Positions 59,001 through 64,000 of a stretch of DNA of 64,000 bases are shown here, piece by piece. The position numbers and the translations under genes are program-made. Source of the stretch: Nicotiana tabacum (taxonomy: Eukaryota > Streptophyta > Magnoliopsida > Solanales > Solanaceae); NCBI RefSeq assembly GCF_000715075.1, contig NC_134087.1, forward strand, positions 186,837,276-186,901,275, given 5' to 3'. How positions within the stretch are numbered: position 1 is the stretch's first letter; every line of letters starts with the position of its first letter. The notes beneath the pieces were generated by a model. It was not told the DNA's origin and did no database searches. It worked only from the letters and a program-made list of their open reading frames with translations.

Positions 59001-60943
59001 AAGGATGTCTTCTACTCATTTAAATTTTATTAGTTTAAGTTTCAGTTTTGTTTTAATTGGTTAGTATAGTATTATACTTGACATGATAAACTGTTAACTA
59101 ATTAACCTTCTGGAGTAGTAAATTCCATGATAATCTTATATGTTTTGAGGACTAGTGATGACATTTACTGTTTGAATTGATAGGGAACATTGCAGAAAAT
59201 TGGCCATTAATTAAATCTTGTGATATTGTTAGCTAAGTAAAGAATAGTACGGAAATACCCAGAAATTACATTACTAGCTTATTTTGTCAAATATCCAATT
59301 TTGTTTAAGGCTAGATGATGTCGTCTTATTAAATCAATTGGTAGATTAATTCTCTTTCTTAATAACAAATGGCGTAGTTAAATCAACTCATTTCTTTTAA
59401 TGTATGAAATAATGTCGATGATTTTTTTTTTACAAAATATAGAGTTAGTGTTTGCAAATTTTCGCATAGGCAGAGAATAAGAATTGGTTTATTTATCTCA
59501 AACTCAATCTTCGTAATCAAAAAATCAACTAAATAATTATAACTTTGGACTAAAACAAATACATGAGAAGGACATGGGATTTATAAACAAATCGTGGCAT
59601 TTTATGTAAAAGATATATAGAAGAAGAGTTCGCCTTAAATGAAACAATGAAGATTCTGCGGAAATTATTAATTTGTTTATCATTTTAAGTTCTTTCCCAA
59701 TTTTATACACCATTCGATTTATGGACATCCAAATGTTGTATCCACAAAAAATGTTAGTTTTAGATACATATTGTCTGTTTTCTTCTTCACGCCATTAATT
59801 CTTTAAAATTTGAGATATATGATTCATATGTGTAAAATAAGGCTCGCGGTCAACACGTAATAACAATTTGTAGAGAACCTTATCAAGAATATTTTTGTGA
59901 TTAGGGATACGTTCGCGTAACCTGATTATATTTCTAAAAGCAATTCGGATTATGCGTTCGCGCAACTTCGATCGAATATTTAATAAAAGGGATTCCTCGG
60001 AGAATATCCTTATTAATTTCATAAAAACCCGAGATGTGAGGTTCACTACTTAATTATACAAAAAGGGCGAATGTTTTTGATTTTATTTAAGCACAATTTC
60101 GAAAATAATTGTTTTAATAAATATATTATCTATATTATTGTGTACACGTGCGCGTGACACAACTCCGCATGTTTTTAAAAAAAAATATAAAGGCTCGCGG
60201 TCAACACGTAATAACAATTTGTAGAGAACCTTATCAAGAATATTTTTGTGATTAGGGATACGTTCGCGTAACCTGATTATATTTCTAAAAGCAATTCGGA
60301 TTATGCGTTCGCGCAACTTCGATCGAATATTTAATAAAAGGGATTCCTCGGAGAATATCCTTATTAATTTCATAAAAACCCGAGATGTGAGGTTCACTAC
60401 TTAATTATACAAAAAGGGCGAATGTTTTTGATTTTATTTAAGCACAATTTCGAAAATAATTGTTTTAATAAATATATTATCTATATTATTGTGTACACGT
60501 GCGCGTGACACAACTCCGCATGTTTTTAAAAAAATATAATTTATAACACGAATATACGTATGCGTGATTCGATTCAAAGAAGGGTCTTTAAATATAAATA
60601 GAAGCGGTAACAATAAAATCATGCAATAAAAATGTATTTTACAAATCAAAATAATCAAGCCGAATATAACAGTTGAGCGACCGTGCTAGAACCACGGAAC
60701 TCGGGAATGCCTAACACCTTCTCCCGGGTTAACAGAATTCCTTATCCGGATTTCTGGTGCGCAGACTGTTAAATAGACAGAGTCATATTCTCCTCGATTC
60801 AGGGATTAAAACCGGTGACTTGGGACGCCTTAAAATTCCCAAGTGGCGACTCTGAAACAAACAAACAAATCCCGTTTCGACTGTCCTTTAATTGGAGAAA
60901 ACTCCCTTGTACCCTCTCGGGTATGTAAAAATGAGGTGCGACA
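56099..60943 (+). repeat. 5' LTR of element D
   Basis: 4845 bp, TGTAAGCACGTGATTTTTG to GTGCGACA. The first about 540 bases match LTR B with an extra block at about 56227-56340. The middle is unique: a GC-rich block 56700-57420 with a run of 17 C at 56886-56902 and repeats of GACCAGCTGCTTCC, then T-rich sequence, a near-duplicate GAAGCATGGGGGACAAAAT pair at 58327 and 58431, donor-like TCAG|GTACAT at 58934/58935, and a 351-bp tandem duplication. The end block is the shared one. Pro/Ser-rich ORFs here look like composition effects. Confidence 0.85.
59841..60538. repeat. 351-bp tandem duplication in LTR D
   Basis: GGCTCGCGGTCAACACG starts at 59841 and again at 60192. The two copies look identical apart from the A-run length at their ends, so the duplication is recent. 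Confidence 0.95.
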
Positions 60944-61743
60944 GTTTGTTTCTTCACAGGACTTTACCCAGAACCTCTGGTTCAGGGTTCAAGAATTCGA
61001 GCTTAAAATAATTGTTATAGTTGGCTTTATTTATTATCTAATTTTTTTACATGATATATGCCCAATGTGCTAAATGACACTTTTACCGCTTTAATATTAT
61101 TTGAATTATGAATTTATACAACTGCTACGAAACCCCCTTCTTTCTGAGTCTTCTAAATTTATGGTGCACACGTGCGCGTGGCCCACCTTTCTGTTAAAGT
61201 CATACCAAATAAGACGTTGGGACAAGTAACTAGGCCGGGTAGACTTTCGTGCTCCCGGTACGTTGCCCCCGCTTCGGCTCAAACTGTCCGTTTGGGTAAG
61301 CCAGGGCTAGATCAATATGCCTCAGGTTTTTTCACTTAGAATAACTCAGCTTCATGCCGGATCCCTAGTAGGAGCGATTGTTTGCATCAAGTGCATTTGA
61401 CTTTGGAGACTCAACACAGGGGTTGGGTCTGTCTAGGACAGGTGTACCAAAAAAAATGACCATCCTGATGCATCTTACTTGCTGCTACTTGCGCATTTAT
61501 TTGATCCGGATTTGTGTGTTGACTGACTTTTGAATATCATGAATAATATTTTAAAATTGAAAAAAAGAAATAGCGGTTAGGGAATTGACTATTTATTTTT
61601 GAAAAAAAAACCAATGCCCAAATACTGTCAAAACTCTGCCGAAATTTTGAGAAAATGAAAAAAAATGTCTTATTAGTTTGTTTTATTAAAACCAAAGAAA
61701 AAATAGAAAGAAAAAAAAATCGTTGTTCTGTCTTATTTTTCAA

Positions 61744-61782
<39 letters not shown>

Positions 61783-62501
61783 GAAAAAGAGTCTTGTTTT
61801 TAAAATGGGTTTTTATTTATTTATTTGTTTAGATGCCAAAATAAAAATAAAAATAATAAAATAAAAAGAGTCGGGCGTTGAAAGTGGTTTTATTATTTGT
61901 TGCAAATATATATATATATAAATCCAAAAAGTTTTTCTTTATTTCCAAAAAATGTATATATATCTTTATTTGTTGCAAAAATATTTGTCCTGCCAAAAAG
62001 TCTAGAAAAGTTTTTTTAGACTCCCAATTTTCAAAACAAAAAATCCAAAAATATTTTCCATTATTGACTTCTTTAGAAAGTCTTTTTAATTATTAAAAAA
62101 ATATATATATAATAAAATATATATAATAAAATAAAACAAATTCGAAAATATTTTCCTTCTTCTTTAAAAATTGAAAAGAAAATTCAAAATTCAAAAAATA
62201 TTTTTTAGAAAGCATTTCTTTTATTAAAGGTAAAATTCCAAAAAAAAAATATTTTCTTTCTTCTTAGAATAAGAAAAAACAAAAAAAAATATCTTCCTTT
62301 TACTTTTGAAATTCTCAAAGTTCAAATCAAAAGAAAAGGAATTCTTAGAAATCTTTCTTTCAAAAAGAAAATCAATCAAAAATCCAACAAAATCAATCAA
62401 AAATCCAAATATATATATATATATTTCATTTCTTCTTTTAAAGCAGTTCTTTTACAAATTCAAAAAAATAATAATTTAAAATTACTTTATTCCTGACCTG
62501 C

Positions 62502-62548
62502 CCGAACTACGCGAGTTTGATTCTCACCGGATGTGAGATACGTAGGCA
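62502..62548 (+). other. Two-stem hairpin motif, copy D1
   Basis: CTACG (62507-62511) pairs with CGTAG (62541-62545). Inner stem TCTCAC/GTGAGA. Confidence 0.7.
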
Positions 62549-62769
62549 ACCCTCATCGGGTCCAACCCCCTTTTTGCTAAAATAAGCCAAAAACCAATAA
62601 ATAAATAAATAAAAAACATGTCAAAATTTTAATTTTTTCATAAATAAGCCGGGCAGTGTCCAGCCTCCACTTTTTGCTAAAACAAAATAGCCAAAAAAAA
62701 ATATGTCAAATTTTAATTTTGTCATAAAGAAGTCGGGTGACGCTGTTTTATCAAGACATAGCCGAATGT

Positions 62770-62792
62770 TCCCGAAAGGGGCGCCGGAAGGC
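62770..62792 (+). other. Double GNRA hairpin module, copy D
   Basis: TCCC-GAAA-GGGG (one wobble pair), one base, GCC-GGAA-GGC. Confidence 0.6.
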
Positions 62793-63342
62793 TGACTTTG
62801 CATAAACAGCCACCTTTGGGTCATTTTTTAAAAATTTGGTTCAGTTGACCCACACAGCCTTAAAAAATCTTCGTCACCGAGGCGCTGAAGGGCCGTGTTG
62901 CAACACCTGGTTTTTATTGTAATTTGAAAAAAAAAACAAAGAGTCAACGGTCAGGTGAATTTTTTTTCTTTAGTCAAAAATAAGCCGAGCTAGCTTCGAC
63001 AGTGTCTTAAACCGTTCTTGCCGAAATAGCCCTAGAGTATCTTTCAGTTGTCGAAAGGCTATTTTCGTAAAAGAATGGACAAGTTTTTAAAGTGTCATAA
63101 AATAATCCTCTCCGGCCTCAAAATTTGGAAGGGGCCACATTTGCAAAAATAGTCGTTTGGTTGCATTTGTCAAACGGGGAAAGGAAGCTGGCCGTTTGTT
63201 TTTGAGTTTGTAAATCTTTTGATTAAAATATGTGGGTTGTTTGATTTTCGAGTTTGTAGGTCATCTTCAAACCATTGAAACCCAGTTTATTTTAATATGA
63301 AAATTGAAAAAAAATGATTAGTATTGTTCATCTTTTATTGGT

Positions 63343-63390
63343 CCGAACTACGCAAGGTCTGATTCATGCGGGGTCATGATACGTAGGCAA
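63343..63390 (+). other. Two-stem hairpin motif, copy D2
   Basis: CTACG (63348-63352) pairs with CGTAG (63382-63386). Inner stem TCATG/CATGA. Confidence 0.65.
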
Positions 63391-63681
63391 TCTCCATAAG
63401 AGTCGACCACCACAATAAAATATATATAATAAAATAAAATAAAATATAAGTGAATAAAATTTTCAAGAAAACTGGGACGACACAAGCAGTCGAGCAAATG
63501 CATAATAGAAAGGGGATATTTGTCTAGGAGCATTGCATCTCAACGTGTAATTATATATGTGTTAAATTCTCAAAACTAACAAGTTTGTTCATTTCCAGAA
63601 TTCAAGCAGTTAGTTTCTCTAAAGAGTATACTGGCATATTATCATTATCACACGAGATCAAAAGGACCAATACCCGAAAGT

Positions 63682-64000
63682 ATGTCTATCCCAGATGTTG
63701 ACACAGGTATTGAGCTAGAGGAGATGGATGTCGGGAAAATGAAAGAAGAGATGTTTAAACTCAAACAGCAAATGGCTGAAATGTACCAGGCTTGGTCTAC
63801 AGGGCAGTTACCCCTATCTTACCCAACTAACCCTGCTCCATCAATGACCCAAACTCAGGATAATATTACCACTAAATTATCCCCAAATTTTCCCATTTAC
63901 CAACACTACCGAGGAACCACCTCTCAGACACCGCAGTCTCCACCTCCAAAACTAGTTTCATACTTTCCTCCACCTGTGATTCCTGTTTTCGTAGCACCTC
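63682..64000 (+). CDS. Gag N-terminus of element D, partial at window edge
   Basis: Open to the window end for 106 codons from ATG 63682; the frame is also open upstream to the acceptor-like site at 63598. It has a short coiled coil (KMKEEMFKLKQQMAEMYQAW) then a Pro/Thr/Gln-rich linker, collinear with the gag N-terminus of element A (QRVKQQMAEMYQSW). The gag core is expected just beyond the window. Start choice is uncertain: a basic segment TRSKG just upstream of the ATG matches TRPKGK in A, so translation may start earlier or after splicing. Confidence 0.7.
   Translation, partial: MSIPDVDTGIELEEMDVGKMKEEMFKLKQQMAEMYQAWSTGQLPLSYPTNPAPSMTQTQDNITTKLSPNFPIYQHYRGTTSQTPQSPPPKLVSYFPPPVIPVFVAP

Larger units (their letters stand above)
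60944..63598 (+). other. Leader of element D
   Basis: The primer region directly after the LTR reads TTTGTTTCTTCACAGGAC instead of the TGGCGACTCTGCTGGGGA type, although the sequence just beyond (ACCCAGAACCTCTGGTTCAGG) is conserved. A-rich runs, (AT)n at 61747-61777, hairpin copies (62502, 63343), one GNRA module (62770) and a segment matching B follow. It ends in an intron-like CTAAC, T-rich tract and TTTCCAG at 63592-63598. Confidence 0.65.
48923..64000 (+). mobile_element. Ogre-like element C, interrupted, runs off window
   Basis: Its 3984-bp 5' LTR, primer site, leader and ORF1 lie at 48923-56098. Element D then interrupts ORF1, so the visible remainder from 56099 belongs to D and the C end is outside. 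The predicted target duplication is TTAAT (48918-48922). Confidence 0.8.
56099..64000 (+). mobile_element. Ogre-like element D, 5' part
   Basis: Inserted in ORF1 of C. It has a 4845-bp 5' LTR, an altered primer region, a 2.7-kb leader that shares modules with B, and the start of gag at the window edge. ORF1 is absent between leader and gag. Confidence 0.85.

Noticed and set aside
59795..60658. Two identical basic ORFs on the minus strand
   Set aside because: They duplicate because the 351-bp DNA unit is duplicated; no family recognised and they lie in an LTR.

Overview
This window reads as repeat-dense nuclear DNA of a flowering plant, most likely Solanaceae and possibly Nicotiana. The evidence is AT-rich sequence made almost wholly of nested LTR retrotransposons, Ogre/Tat-type Ty3-gypsy elements of the kind common in Solanaceae, a tRNA-derived SINE with the Solanaceae-type head, and Solanaceae-type MITEs. 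The family assignment rests on recognition of sequence types; the genus is a guess. I see no intact host gene, tRNA, rRNA or endogenous pararetrovirus.

Layout. 1-2272 holds a broken transposon-associated gene (acidic N-terminus, 'putative plant transposon protein' domain, coiled coil), followed by an LTR-like tail to about 3592. 3828-12998 is a degraded Ty3-gypsy element with two 2.85-kb LTRs, an initiator-Met primer site, an RT remnant and a near-perfect 5-bp target duplication. 13004-16398 is AT-rich spacer with a SINE head, a MITE and a TA microsatellite. 16404-46878 is a reverse-strand Ty1/copia element (250-bp LTRs, target duplication ATTAC). Its gag is split by Ogre-like element A (20507-45720, target duplication GTAAC), and A is itself split by Ogre-like element B (30949-43379, target duplication AGGCT). 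LTR divergence supports the order: copia about 4%, B about 1.1%. 46884-48922 is a further MITE and an LTR-like fragment. Ogre-like element C starts at 48923 and carries a DUF7745-type ORF1. C is split at 56099 by Ogre-like element D, which runs off the window end just inside its gag.

How the parts work together. A and B keep LTRs, primer site, leader and long 3' repeat arrays but have lost most or all of gag-pol, so they look non-autonomous. C keeps ORF1 and D the start of gag. Across all four, the same non-coding modules recur although LTR middles and coding content differ: a conserved terminal LTR block, a TGGCGACTCTGCTGGGGA-type primer site, a leader module with two successive GNRA-tetraloop hairpins, a two-stem hairpin with covarying stems (ten full copies and one half copy), and arrays of roughly 25 and 70 small hairpins. 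B, C and D also share an AG|GTACA donor-like site inside the LTR, with acceptor-like sites just before ORF1 or gag. I judge this shared RNA architecture, possibly packaging signals plus a splice switch, to be the most interesting content of the window.
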